Below are positions 1 to 8,725 of a DNA stretch of 64,000 nt, piece by piece. Source of the DNA: Paracoccus benzoatiresistens (GTDB lineage Bacteria > Pseudomonadota > Alphaproteobacteria > Rhodobacterales > Rhodobacteraceae). A model generated the notes under the pieces. The model ran no database searches. It had not been told where the DNA came from and saw only the letters and a list, made by a program, of their open reading frames with translations. How positions within the stretch are numbered: the stretch's first letter is position 1; each line of letters starts with the position of its first letter. The stretch lies in NCBI RefSeq assembly GCF_026913015.1, contig NZ_JAPTYD010000003.1, forward strand, positions 181,954 to 245,953, given 5' to 3'. The position numbers and the translations under genes were made by a program.

Positions 1-356
1 ATTTCCCACCCCGCCGCCTTCATCGCGGCGACCTGTTCGGGGCTGCGCTCCAGGGCGGTGGCGACGCCGTAGACGGTTACGGGGATGTCGCGCAGCATCC
101 GGTGCAGGCGCCAGAAGCCCGACCGCGCGCCATAGTCATAGATCGATTCCATGTTCCAGTGGCGCTTGCCGACCCAAGGCTGGGCGCCGATGATCTCGGA
201 CAGGAAGGCCTCGGAGGCGGCGTCGCCATGTTCGATGCTGTTCTCGCCGCCTTCCTCGTAGTTGAGGACGATCTGGACCGCGATCTTCGCGCCACCCGGC
301 CATTTGGGATCGGGGGTGGTTTCGCCATATCCTCGCAAGTCGCGGCTGTAGCGCAT
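1..356 (-). CDS. puuE: Allantoinase PuuE, N-terminal part (gene runs off the left edge)
   Basis: The reverse strand from the ATG at 354-356 reads MRYSRDLRGYGETTPDPKWP and stays open to the window edge (118 codons). This is the N-terminus of the polysaccharide-deacetylase-like allantoinase PuuE, with the family-typical stretches NYEEGGENSIEHGD and WNMESIYDYGAR. The family hydrolyses allantoin to allantoate in the cytoplasm and needs no metal of the DAL1/AllB type. It is divergent from the purine permease, with a 226-bp spacer, and belongs to the purine degradation cluster to its right. Only about a third of the usual 300 or so residues are visible, so integrity cannot be judged. Family assignment is by recognition of the conserved N-terminus. 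Confidence 0.85.
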   Translation of the reverse strand, partial: MRYSRDLRGYGETTPDPKWPGGAKIAVQIVLNYEEGGENSIEHGDAASEAFLSEIIGAQPWVGKRHWNMESIYDYGARSGFWRLHRMLRDIPVTVYGVATALERSPEQVAAMKAAGWE

Positions 357-447
357 CGGACGTCCTTTCTGTGGCAGCATGGACACAGCAAACCGCGTGC
401 GAGCCTGCGCGGCAAGCGTTCGGCGGCAGAATTCTGTATCAACGAAT

Positions 448-465
448 CGGAAAAGATCGTTTCCG
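448..465. promoter_or_regulatory. Palindrome between puuE and the purine permease, possible operator
   Basis: CGGAAA-AGATCG-TTTCCG is symmetrical at 8 of 9 base pairs and sits in the 226-bp divergent spacer between puuE and the permease gene. Its position fits an operator shared by both genes. The half-sites resemble the IclR-type box upstream of bhcA but the spacing differs (6 instead of 3), so the regulator is not identified. Confidence 0.4.
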
Positions 466-582
466 GTTTCAATCCATCATTGAAAGACTTGCGGATTTGG
501 CCCGATTGTCCGGTCAAGCGCAAATTCTAGGCTGTGACGCAAGCGAGGCCGCGTGTCAGACGGCCACCAACAGGGAGCAATC

Positions 583-1884
583 ATGGATCGCTACTTCAAG
601 CTATCCCAGCATGGCAGCACGGTCAGGACCGAGGTGATCGCAGGCATCACCACCTTTCTGACGATGGCCTACATCATCTTCGTCAACCCCGACATCCTGT
701 CCACGACGGGGATGGACCGCAACGCCGTCTTCGTGGCGACCTGCCTGGCCGCCGCCATCGGATCGGCGGTGATGGGGCTTTGGGCCAACTGGCCCATCGG
801 CATGGCGCCCGGCATGGGGCTGAACGCCTTCTTTGCCTTCACGGTGGTCGGCGCCATGGGCTTCACCTGGCAGCAGGCGCTTGGCGCGGTCTTCATCAGC
901 GGCATCATCTTCCTGGTCCTGTCCGTGACGGGCATCCGCCGCTGGCTTGTGGCCGGGATCCCCATGTCGATGCGCAGCGGCGTGGCGGCTGGGATCGGGA
1001 TGTTCCTGGGCATCATCGCGCTGCAATCCTCGGGGATCGTGGTGAACAGCGATGCGACGCTGGTGGGCCTGGGCGACCTGACGGCGCCGGGCACGCTGCT
1101 GACGATCGCGGGCTTCTTCATCATCGTGGCGCTTGACGCCTTGCGGGTGACGGGCTCGATCCTGATCGGCATCCTGATCATCACGGTCGCCGCGATCCTG
1201 CTGGGCGTCACCGAGTTCGGCGGCATCCTGTCCATGCCGCCGTCCGTCGCGCCGACGCTGCTGCAACTGGATGTGATGGGTGCGCTTGGCATCGGCATCT
1301 TCCAGGTGATCCTGGTGATGGTCCTGGTCGAGGTCTTCGACGCCACCGGCACGCTGATCGGCGTCGCCAAGCGCGCGGGCCTGCTGAAGGAAGGGCCGGC
1401 CCATACCAATCCCGGCCTGTCGCGCGCGCTGATGGCGGATTCGACCGCGATCACCTTGGGCTCGATGCTGGGGACGTCTTCCACGACCGCCTATGTCGAA
1501 AGCGCCTCGGGCGTGCAGGCGGGCGGGCGGACGGGCCTGACCGCGCTTGTGGTCGCCGTTCTGTTCCTGCTGGCGATGTTCTTCGCGCCGCTGGCCGGCT
1601 CGGTTCCCGCCTATGCGACCGCGCCCGCGCTGCTTTATGTCGCCACCCTGATGGTGCGCGAGCTGTCCGAGATCGAATGGGAGGACGTGACCGAGGCCGC
1701 CCCCGCGGTCCTGACCGCGCTGGTCATGCCCTTCACCTACTCCATCGCCAACGGCCTTGCCTTCGGCTTTGTCAGCTACGCGATCATCAAGCTGCTGACC
1801 GGCAGGGCGAGAGAGGTCCACGCCGCGACCTGGACCGTGGCCGCGCTGTTCGTGATCAAGTTCGCCTTCTTCGGCGGCCACTGA
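583..1884 (+). CDS. NCS2-family purine permease (AzgA/GhxP type)
   Basis: A 433-residue inner-membrane transporter with about 12 hydrophobic segments. It resembles the AzgA branch of the NCS2 family, which takes up hypoxanthine, guanine or adenine by proton symport. Visible family features are the N-terminal TEVIAGITTFLTMAYI segment, the GMGLNAFFAF loop and TGTLIGVAKRAG near the middle. The ATG at 583 is chosen because AGGGAG lies 6 bases upstream; an in-frame GTG at 553 lacks a good ribosome site. It is divergent from puuE and convergent with bhcR, with a terminator between. The neighbours support a purine substrate, but the exact base cannot be read from sequence. Confidence 0.85.
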   Translation: MDRYFKLSQHGSTVRTEVIAGITTFLTMAYIIFVNPDILSTTGMDRNAVFVATCLAAAIGSAVMGLWANWPIGMAPGMGLNAFFAFTVVGAMGFTWQQALGAVFISGIIFLVLSVTGIRRWLVAGIPMSMRSGVAAGIGMFLGIIALQSSGIVVNSDATLVGLGDLTAPGTLLTIAGFFIIVALDALRVTGSILIGILIITVAAILLGVTEFGGILSMPPSVAPTLLQLDVMGALGIGIFQVILVMVLVEVFDATGTLIGVAKRAGLLKEGPAHTNPGLSRALMADSTAITLGSMLGTSSTTAYVESASGVQAGGRTGLTALVVAVLFLLAMFFAPLAGSVPAYATAPALLYVATLMVRELSEIEWEDVTEAAPAVLTALVMPFTYSIANGLAFGFVSYAIIKLLTGRAREVHAATWTVAALFVIKFAFFGGH

Positions 1885-1906
1885 TCCCGCGCGAAACGGG
1901 AATGGC

Positions 1907-1934
1907 AGGGCTCCGCGAGCGATCGCGGAGCCCT
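1907..1934. terminator. Hairpin between the convergent permease and bhcR genes
   Basis: A perfect 12-bp stem (AGGGCTCCGCGA and its complement) with loop GCGA fills the 54-bp gap between the two stop codons. It can serve both directions, although T tracts are short. Confidence 0.75.
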
Positions 1935-1938
1935 TGGC

Positions 1939-2739
1939 CTATCCGCCCATGGCCTGGCTCAGTTCCGCCGCGGCAGCCGCGACCACGGCCCCAAGCGTCT
2001 TGACATGCTCGTGGCCGATGCGGTGGGTGGGGCCGCTGACGCTGACGCCTGCAATCGCCTCTCCGCTCAGGTCGAAGACCGGGGCTGCGATGCAGCGCAT
2101 TCCCCGGGTCCGTTCCTCATCGTCGAAGGAAAAGCCGCGAGAGCGGATGCGGCTCATCTCCTGCGTCAGGGCCTCGGGCGTGGTCAGCGTCCTGTCGGTG
2201 AAACGCGCCAGCCCGGCGCCGTCCAGATAGGCGTGCAGGATCTCGGCCCGGCCAAAGGCCAGCAGGGCCTTGCCGATGCCCGAGGCATGCAGCGGGGACC
2301 GCGTGCCCGGCGGAAAGAAGGCGCGGATCGTCTCGTGCGTCTCGGCCTGGCTGACAAACAGCACCGCGTCCCCGTTGAGGATCCCCAGGTTCGCGGTCTC
2401 GCCCGTATGCTCCATCAGGGCGCGCAGGATCGGACGGGCGCGTTCGACGATCCCCGACCGGCGCATGAAGGCCGACCCCAGCCGGAAGGTCGCGGGGCCG
2501 ATGTTCCAGGCCTGCGTGGCCGGATCGCTTTCCACCATGCCGCGCGCGGCCAGCGAATGCAGCAGGCGGTGGACGGTCGATGGCGACTGCTCCATCCGCT
2601 CGGCCACCTCCGACAGCGTCAGGCCGGGATGGGCGGCCAGCAGGTCCAGCATGTCCAGCGCGCGGTCCAGCACCTGCACGGTGCCGGTGCTGTCCTTGGC
2701 GCTGCGGGGACGGCCCCGACGTCGGATGGGTTCGGACAT
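1939..2739 (-). CDS. bhcR: IclR-family regulator BhcR of the beta-hydroxyaspartate cycle
   Basis: 266 residues. An N-terminal winged helix (about 20-80, with LSEVAERMEQSPSTVHRLL) is followed by an IclR effector domain (about 95-260). It is divergent from bhcA, the arrangement known for BhcR in Paracoccus denitrificans, where this regulator senses glyoxylate and activates the bhc operon. The shared 184-bp spacer contains an IclR-type palindrome (2850-2864). The identification rests on family plus location. The start ATG is followed by an arginine-rich leader (RRRGRPRSAKD) common in IclR proteins. Confidence 0.88.
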   Translation of the reverse strand: MSEPIRRRGRPRSAKDSTGTVQVLDRALDMLDLLAAHPGLTLSEVAERMEQSPSTVHRLLHSLAARGMVESDPATQAWNIGPATFRLGSAFMRRSGIVERARPILRALMEHTGETANLGILNGDAVLFVSQAETHETIRAFFPPGTRSPLHASGIGKALLAFGRAEILHAYLDGAGLARFTDRTLTTPEALTQEMSRIRSRGFSFDDEERTRGMRCIAAPVFDLSGEAIAGVSVSGPTHRIGHEHVKTLGAVVAAAAAELSQAMGG

Positions 2740-2849
2740 TTTCGCCCTTTTCTAAAGAATACATTTTCGGAACGGCGATAATCGGAAACCCGGCCTGAAA
2801 AAAGCCAAGTTGCTGATGATCAACTTCATTTCGGCTTTTAGCGCGAAAA

Positions 2850-2864
2850 TGGAAATGTTTTCCA
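2850..2864. promoter_or_regulatory. IclR-type operator upstream of bhcA (probable BhcR site)
   Basis: TGGAAATGTTTTCCA is a perfect palindrome of 6-bp arms around TGT. It is almost identical to the published E. coli IclR consensus (TGGAAATNATTTCCA). It ends 6 bp before the -35 box of the bhcA promoter, a position that fits activation rather than blockage. Confidence 0.7.
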
Positions 2865-2870
2865 GAAAAA

Positions 2871-2899
2871 TTGTGACATCTGGCGGCGGGGCGTATCAT
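2871..2899 (+). promoter_or_regulatory. Promoter of bhcABCD
   Basis: A -35 box TTGTGA (2871-2876) and a -10 box TATCAT (2894-2899) are separated by exactly 17 bp. They lie 24 bp upstream of the bhcA start and directly downstream of the IclR-type palindrome. A strong AGAGGAGGAAG ribosome site follows at about 2909-2919. Confidence 0.6.
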
Positions 2900-2923
2900 G
2901 GGCCTATCAGAGGAGGAAGAACC

Positions 2924-4111
2924 ATGACCAGCCAGAATCCCGTGTTCATTCCCGGCCCGACCAATATCCCCGAAGTTCTGCGCAAGGCCGTGGACATGCC
3001 CACGATCGACCATCGCAGCCCGGTCTTCGGCCGGATCCTGCACCCGGCGCTGGAAGGGGTGAAGAAGGTGCTGAAGACCACGCAGGGTCAGGTCTTCGTC
3101 TTCCCCTCGACCGGGACCGGCGGCTGGGAAACCGCGATCACCAACACGCTGTCGCCCGGCGACAAGGTGCTGGCCACCCGCAACGGCATGTTCAGCCACC
3201 GCTGGATCGACATGTGCCAGCGCCACGGCCTGGACGTCCAGGTCGTCACCCAGGAATGGGGCGAGGGCGTTCCCGCCGACCGCTTCGAGGAAATCCTGAC
3301 CGCCGACAAGGCGCACGAGATCAAGGTCGTCCTGGCGACCCATAACGAGACCGCCACCGGCGTGCGCAGCGACATCGCCGCCGTCCGCCGCGCCCTGGAC
3401 AACGCGCGCCACCCGGCGCTGCTGTTCGTGGACGGGGTTTCATCCATCGCGTGCTATGATTTCCGCATGGACGAATGGGGCGTCGATATCGCCGTGACCG
3501 GCAGCCAGAAGGGGTTCATGCTGCCGCCCGGCCTTGCCATCGTCGGCTTCTCGCCCAAGGCCATGGCTGCGGTCGAGACCGCAAAACTGCCGCGCACCTT
3601 CTTCGACATCCGCGACATGGCGAAAGGCTATGCCGCCAACGGCTATCCCTACACGCCGCCGGTCGGTCTGCTGAACGGGCTGAACATGGCCTGCGACATG
3701 CTGCTGGACGAGGGGCTGGAGAATGTCTTCGCTCGCCACCACCGCATCGCGGAAGGCGTGCGCAAGGCGGTTGCCGCCTGGGGAATGCAGCTTTGCGCCA
3801 AGCGCCCCGAGCTTTATTCCGACAGCGTCAGCGCCATTCGCACGCCGGAAGGGTTCGATGCCAACAAGATCGTCAGCCATGCGCTGAACGCCTATGGCGT
3901 GGCCTTCGGAACCGGGCTTGGCGATGTCGCGGGCAAGGTCTTCCGCATCGGCCACCTGGGCAGCCTGACCGATGTCATGGCGCTGTCGGGCATCGCGACG
4001 GCTGAAATGGTCATGGCCGACCTGGGACTGCCGGTGACGCTGGGCAGCGGCGTTGCCGCCGCGCAAGACCACTACCGCCAGAGCGCCACCGCGATGAGGG
4101 CTGCCGCGTGA
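2924..4111 (+). CDS. bhcA: L-aspartate:glyoxylate aminotransferase BhcA
   Basis: 395 residues, class V aminotransferase of the serine-glyoxylate/alanine-glyoxylate type. The PLP lysine is K196 in TGSQKGFM. In the BHAC it transfers the amino group of aspartate to glyoxylate, giving glycine and oxaloacetate. The start at 2924 has AGGAGG nearby and gives the family N-terminus NPVFIPGPTNIPEVLR; an upstream in-frame ATG at 2810 would add 38 unconserved residues and include the operator and promoter. It is first in a tightly packed operon, its stop overlapping the bhcB start. Length and gene order match the Paracoccus enzyme. Confidence 0.92.
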   Translation: MTSQNPVFIPGPTNIPEVLRKAVDMPTIDHRSPVFGRILHPALEGVKKVLKTTQGQVFVFPSTGTGGWETAITNTLSPGDKVLATRNGMFSHRWIDMCQRHGLDVQVVTQEWGEGVPADRFEEILTADKAHEIKVVLATHNETATGVRSDIAAVRRALDNARHPALLFVDGVSSIACYDFRMDEWGVDIAVTGSQKGFMLPPGLAIVGFSPKAMAAVETAKLPRTFFDIRDMAKGYAANGYPYTPPVGLLNGLNMACDMLLDEGLENVFARHHRIAEGVRKAVAAWGMQLCAKRPELYSDSVSAIRTPEGFDANKIVSHALNAYGVAFGTGLGDVAGKVFRIGHLGSLTDVMALSGIATAEMVMADLGLPVTLGSGVAAAQDHYRQSATAMRAAA

Positions 4112-5073
4112 TGAAGGACGCTTCGATGTATATTCCGACCTACGAGGACATGCTGGCGGCGCATGATCGCATCCAGCCCTACATCCGGCGCACCCCGGTG
4201 CGCACCTCGGATTACCTGAACGACCTGGCCGGGGCGCAACTGTTCTTCAAGTGCGAGAACTTCCAGGAGCCGGGGGCCTTCAAGGTCCGCGGCGCCGCCA
4301 ATGCGGTCTTTGGCCTGGACGACGCTCAGGCCGCCAAGGGCGTGGCGACGCATTCCAGCGGCAACCACGCGTCCTGCCTGTCCTATGCGGCGATGCGCCG
4401 GGGCATTCCCTGCAACGTGGTCATGCCGCGCACCGCGCCGCAGACCAAGAAGGACACGGTGCGCCGCTATGGCGGGGTCATCACCGAATGCGAGCCGTCC
4501 ACCAGTTCGCGCGAGGAAACCTTCGCCAAGGTGCAGGCCGAAACGGGCGGCGATTTCGTCCATCCCTACAATGATCCGCGCGTGATCGCGGGGCAGGGCA
4601 CCTGTTCCAGGGAGTTCATGGAGCAGACCGACGGGCTGGACATGGTGGTCGCGCCCATCGGCGGCGGCGGCATGATCTCGGGCACCTGCCTGACACTGGC
4701 GACGCTGGCCCCGGAAACAAAGGTCATCGCGGCCGAGCCCGAGCAGGCCGACGACGCCTATCGCAGCTTCAAGGCGGGCCACATCATTGCCGACGACGCG
4801 CCCAAGACCATCGCCGACGGGCTGCTGGTGCCGCTGAAGGAGCTGACCTGGCACTTCGTCAGCAACCACGTGTCCGAGATCTACACCGCGTCCGACGCCG
4901 AGATCATCGATGCGATGAAGCTGATCTGGAAACACCTGCGCGTCGTGATGGAGCCCAGCAGCGCCGTGCCGCTGGCCACCGTCCTGAAGAACCGCGACGC
5001 ATTCGCCGGCAAGCGCGTCGGCATCATCATCACCGGCGGCAATGTCGATCTCGACAAGCTGCCCTGGATCTGA
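4111..5073 (+). CDS. bhcB: Erythro-beta-hydroxyaspartate dehydratase BhcB
   Basis: 320 residues, fold-type II PLP enzyme of the serine/threonine dehydratase family. The PLP lysine is K58 in PGAFKVRGA, the substrate loop is SSGNHA, and the phosphate loop is GGGGMISG. In the BHAC it removes water from beta-hydroxyaspartate to give iminosuccinate. The ATG at 4111 overlaps the bhcA stop (TGATG), and a GTG at 4108 is also possible, so coupled translation is likely. Twelve bases separate it from bhcC. Confidence 0.92.
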   Translation: MKDASMYIPTYEDMLAAHDRIQPYIRRTPVRTSDYLNDLAGAQLFFKCENFQEPGAFKVRGAANAVFGLDDAQAAKGVATHSSGNHASCLSYAAMRRGIPCNVVMPRTAPQTKKDTVRRYGGVITECEPSTSSREETFAKVQAETGGDFVHPYNDPRVIAGQGTCSREFMEQTDGLDMVVAPIGGGGMISGTCLTLATLAPETKVIAAEPEQADDAYRSFKAGHIIADDAPKTIADGLLVPLKELTWHFVSNHVSEIYTASDAEIIDAMKLIWKHLRVVMEPSSAVPLATVLKNRDAFAGKRVGIIITGGNVDLDKLPWI

Positions 5074-5085
5074 GGGAGACGGATC

Positions 5086-6249
5086 ATGAACGCACCCGTG
5101 AACTTCGACAACCTGGAAGTCGGCTTCGACGTGCCCGCGCTGCCGGGCATGGATGAAAAGGACATCCAGACGCCCTGCCTGATCCTCGACCTGGACGCGC
5201 TTGAGCGCAACATCAAGAAGATGGGCGATTACGCCAAGGCGCACGGGATGCGCCACCGCGCCCATGGCAAGATGCACAAGTCGGTCGATGTCCTGAAGCT
5301 GCAGGAGGAACTGGGCGGCGCGGTCGGCGTCTGCTGCCAGAAGGTGTCCGAGGCCGAGGTCTTCGTGCGCGGCGGCATCAAGGACGTGCTGGTCAGCAAT
5401 CAGGTGCGCGACCCGCTGAAGATCGACCGCCTGGCCCGCCTGCCGAAGCTGGGCAGCCGGATCATCGTCTGCGTGGACGACGTGGCGAACGTGGCGGACC
5501 TGTCGGCGGCGGCGCAAAAGCACGGCACGACCATCGAATGCTTCGTGGAGATCGACTGCGGCGCGGGCCGCTGCGGCGTGAAGACCACGCCGGAAGTCGT
5601 CGCCATCGCCAAGGCCATCGACGCGGCGCCGGGGCTGAAGTTCACCGGCATCCAAGCCTATCAGGGCGCGATGCAGCACATGGACAGCTACGAGGACCGC
5701 AAGGCCAAGCTGGACGCCGCCATCGCCCAGGTCACCGACGCGGTCGAGGCGCTGAAGGCCTGCGGGCTGGAGCCTGAACTGGTCTCGGGCGGCGGCACCG
5801 GCAGCTATTACTTCGAAAGCAATTCGGGCGTTTACAACGAACTCCAGTGCGGCAGCTATGCCTTCATGGATGCGGATTACGGTCGCATCCACGACAAGGA
5901 CGGCAAGCGCATCGACCAGGGCGAATGGGAAAACGCGCTGTTCATCCTGACCAGCGTCATGTCCCATGCCAAGCCGCATCTGGCGGTCGTGGACGCGGGC
6001 CTCAAGGCGCAGTCGGTCGATAGCGGGCTGCCTTTCGTCTATGGCCGCGACGACGTCAAATACATCAAGTGCAGCGACGAACACGGCGTGGTCCAGGACG
6101 ACAACGGCGTCCTGAAGGTCAACGACAAGCTGCGGCTGGTGCCGGGCCATTGCGACCCCACCTGCAACGTCCATGACTGGTATGTCGGCGTCCGCAATGG
6201 CAAGGTCGAAACCCTGTGGCCCGTGTCGGCGCGCGGGAAGGCCTATTGA
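5086..6249 (+). CDS. bhcC: Beta-hydroxyaspartate aldolase BhcC
   Basis: 387 residues, D-threonine-aldolase-like fold-type III PLP enzyme. The PLP lysine is K62 in RAHGKMHK, and the metal-binding C-terminal motif HCDPTCNVHDWY is intact. In the BHAC it condenses glycine with glyoxylate to erythro-beta-hydroxyaspartate, the carbon-carbon forming step. GGGAGA lies 7 bases before the ATG. Its stop overlaps the bhcD start by one base (TGATG). The role comes from gene order, since related aldolases alone would be called D-threonine aldolase. Confidence 0.92.
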   Translation: MNAPVNFDNLEVGFDVPALPGMDEKDIQTPCLILDLDALERNIKKMGDYAKAHGMRHRAHGKMHKSVDVLKLQEELGGAVGVCCQKVSEAEVFVRGGIKDVLVSNQVRDPLKIDRLARLPKLGSRIIVCVDDVANVADLSAAAQKHGTTIECFVEIDCGAGRCGVKTTPEVVAIAKAIDAAPGLKFTGIQAYQGAMQHMDSYEDRKAKLDAAIAQVTDAVEALKACGLEPELVSGGGTGSYYFESNSGVYNELQCGSYAFMDADYGRIHDKDGKRIDQGEWENALFILTSVMSHAKPHLAVVDAGLKAQSVDSGLPFVYGRDDVKYIKCSDEHGVVQDDNGVLKVNDKLRLVPGHCDPTCNVHDWYVGVRNGKVETLWPVSARGKAY

Positions 6250-7211
6250 TGTGGGTCGTTCCTGAAAAGGACATCGCCGGGCTGATGACCCCCGAGGCCG
6301 CGTTCGACGCGGTCGAGGCGGTCTTCGCCGCCATGGCGCGCGGGGATGCCCGGAATTTCCCCGTCGTGCGCGAGGCCATCGGGCACGAGGACGCGCTTTA
6401 TGGCTTCAAGGGCGGGTTCGACGGCGCGGGGCTGACACTGGGCCTCAAGGCCGGGGGATACTGGCCGAACAACCAGAAGCGCGGGCTGATCAACCACCAG
6501 TCCACGGTGTTCCTGTTCGACCCGGATACGGGGCGCGTGTCGGCAGCGGTCGGAGGGAACCTGCTGACCGCCTTGCGCACGGCGGCCGCCAGCGCGGTCT
6601 CCAGCAAATACCTGGCACCGCAAGGCGCCAAGGTGCTGGGCATGATCGGGGCGGGCCACCAGTCCGCCTTCCAGATGCGGGCCGCCGTGCGCTTCGGCAA
6701 TTTCGAGCGTGTCATCGGCTGGAACCCGCATCCCGAGATGCTGACCCGGCTGGCCGACACGGCCGCCGAACTGGGCCTGCCCTTCAAGGCGGTGGACCTG
6801 CCCCGGCTGGGGGCCGAGGCCGACGTGATCGTGTCGATCACCTCGGCCTTTTCGCCTTTGCTGATGGACGCGCATGTCCAGGGGCCGACCCACATCGCGG
6901 CCATGGGCACCGATACCAAGGGCAAGCAGGAACTGGACCCGGCGCTTGTCGCCCGCGCGCGGCTGTTCACGGACGAAGTTGCCCAATCGCTCAGCATCGG
7001 TGAATTCCAGCACGCGAGCGCGCAGAAACTAATTTCCGACAGCGATGTCACCGCGATAGGCCAGGTCATCATTGGCAATCATCCGGGACGCGGCGATGCG
7101 GAGGTCACCATCTTTGACGGAACCGGCGTCGGATTGCAGGATCTCGCGGTCGCGGGCGCAGTGGTCGAACTGGCCAAACAACAAGGAAAGGCCGTCGAGG
7201 TCGAGATCTGA
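6249..7211 (+). CDS. bhcD: Iminosuccinate reductase BhcD
   Basis: 320 residues, ornithine cyclodeaminase/mu-crystallin family with an NAD-binding Rossmann segment (LGMIGAGHQSAFQ, about 138-150). In the BHAC it reduces iminosuccinate with NADH and regenerates aspartate, so the cycle converts two glyoxylate into one oxaloacetate. The ATG at 6249 overlaps the bhcC stop. An upstream in-frame start at 6216 would add 11 unconserved residues. It is the last bhc gene, and a permease gene follows after 35 bp and may be co-transcribed. Confidence 0.92.
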   Translation: MWVVPEKDIAGLMTPEAAFDAVEAVFAAMARGDARNFPVVREAIGHEDALYGFKGGFDGAGLTLGLKAGGYWPNNQKRGLINHQSTVFLFDPDTGRVSAAVGGNLLTALRTAAASAVSSKYLAPQGAKVLGMIGAGHQSAFQMRAAVRFGNFERVIGWNPHPEMLTRLADTAAELGLPFKAVDLPRLGAEADVIVSITSAFSPLLMDAHVQGPTHIAAMGTDTKGKQELDPALVARARLFTDEVAQSLSIGEFQHASAQKLISDSDVTAIGQVIIGNHPGRGDAEVTIFDGTGVGLQDLAVAGAVVELAKQQGKAVEVEI

Positions 7212-7246
7212 AACGAAACAAGACATCCGTGGAAGGGAGGTCCGCA

Positions 7247-8725
7247 ATGTCTGACGCAACCTATCAGGACACGGTTCATTCGGTGGATGAACTGTTGCCC
7301 GCGCCCAAGCTGCTGACGCTTGGATTCCAGCACGTGCTGGTCATGTATGCCGGCGCCATCGCGGTCCCGCTGATCGTGGGCCGCGCGCTGAACCTGCCGC
7401 CCGAGGAGGTGGCGTTCCTGATTTCCGCCGACCTGTTCGTCTGCGGCATCGTATCCATCATCCAGAGCCTTGGGGCGACCCAGTGGTTCGGGATCAAGCT
7501 GCCGGTGATGATGGGCGTGACCTTCGCGTCCGTCGGTCCGATGGTCGCGGTTGCGACATCCTTGCCCGGCCATGAAGGCGCGCGCGCGCTGTTCGGCGCG
7601 ATCATCGCGGCGGGGGTCATCGGCATCATCATCGCGCCGTTCATTTCCAGGATGCTGCGGTTCTTTCCGCCGGTCGTGACGGGCACGCTGATCCTGACCA
7701 TCGGCATCAGCCTGATGCCCATCGGCATCAACTGGATCTTCGGCCTTCAGGTCGGGCCGACCGCGCCCAAGATCGTGGACCCGGAAGCCGCCGCCTGGCT
7801 CGAGGCCGCGCGCGCGGCTGGCAACGTGCCCGCCAGCGTCAGCCTTGCGCCGACGGTGCAGAACCCGCTTTACGCCGCCGGTCAGAACATCCTGATCGCG
7901 GTCCTGGTGCTGGGGACGATCCTGCTGGTGTCGAAGTTCGCACGGGGCTTCCTGTCCAACATCGCCGTGCTGGTCGGCATTGTCGTCGGCGGCATCGTCG
8001 CCGCCATGCTGGGCATGATGAACTTCGAAAAGGTCGGCGCGGCCGAATGGTTCGCGGTCATCAAGCCCTTCCACTTCGGGATGCCCACCTTCGATCCGAT
8101 CATGATCGCGACGATGGTGCTGGTGATGCTGGTCACGCTGATCGAATCGACCGGCATGTTCCTGGCGTTGTCCGATATCTGCAAGAAGCCGATGGACCAG
8201 AAATCCCTGGCGGCAGGCCTGCGGGCCGACGGGTTGGGAACCGTGATCGGCGGGATCTTCAATACGTTCCCCTATACCTCGTTCAGCCAGAACGTCGGGC
8301 TGGTGGGCGTCACCGGCATCCGGTCGCGCTTCGTCTGCGTGGCGGGCGGCGCGATCATGATCGTGCTGGGCCTGATCCCGAAGATGGGCGCGCTTGTCGA
8401 AAGCCTGCCCACGACCGTCCTGGGCGGCGCGGGCCTGGTGATGTTCGGCATGGTCGCGGCGACCGGCGTGCGGATCCTGTCGCGCGTCGATTTCGCCAAC
8501 AACCGGCACAACCTGTTCATCGTCGCGATCTCGGTCGGGATGGGGATGATCCCGCTGGTCGCGCCGAACTTCAACCAGTGGATGCCCCATGCGATCCACC
8601 CGCTGATCCATTCCGGCATCCTGCTGGCGGCGATCAGCGCGGTGCTGCTCAACTGGTTCTACAACGGCGCGGCCCATGTGGACGAGGAAGAGCTGCGGGC
8701 GGCGGGTCATGTCGCCGACCACTAG
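7247..8725 (+). CDS. NCS2/NAT-family urate or xanthine permease
   Basis: 492 residues with about 14 hydrophobic segments. The nucleobase-ascorbate transporter signature is visible as QNVGLVGVTG (about 350-360), in the form typical of urate/xanthine transporters such as UacT or XanQ rather than uracil carriers. GGGAGG lies 7 bases upstream of the ATG at 7247. It is only 35 bp downstream of bhcD and overlaps the following deaminase gene by 17 bp, so it physically bridges the BHAC operon and the purine genes. Substrate preference between urate and xanthine is inferred. Confidence 0.85.
   Translation: MSDATYQDTVHSVDELLPAPKLLTLGFQHVLVMYAGAIAVPLIVGRALNLPPEEVAFLISADLFVCGIVSIIQSLGATQWFGIKLPVMMGVTFASVGPMVAVATSLPGHEGARALFGAIIAAGVIGIIIAPFISRMLRFFPPVVTGTLILTIGISLMPIGINWIFGLQVGPTAPKIVDPEAAAWLEAARAAGNVPASVSLAPTVQNPLYAAGQNILIAVLVLGTILLVSKFARGFLSNIAVLVGIVVGGIVAAMLGMMNFEKVGAAEWFAVIKPFHFGMPTFDPIMIATMVLVMLVTLIESTGMFLALSDICKKPMDQKSLAAGLRADGLGTVIGGIFNTFPYTSFSQNVGLVGVTGIRSRFVCVAGGAIMIVLGLIPKMGALVESLPTTVLGGAGLVMFGMVAATGVRILSRVDFANNRHNLFIVAISVGMGMIPLVAPNFNQWMPHAIHPLIHSGILLAAISAVLLNWFYNGAAHVDEEELRAAGHVADH

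Noticed and set aside
601..1881. Long minus-strand open frame opposite the purine permease
   Set aside because: It is the GC-bias shadow of the permease: composition is rich in Arg/Gly/Gln/His, with no family resemblance.
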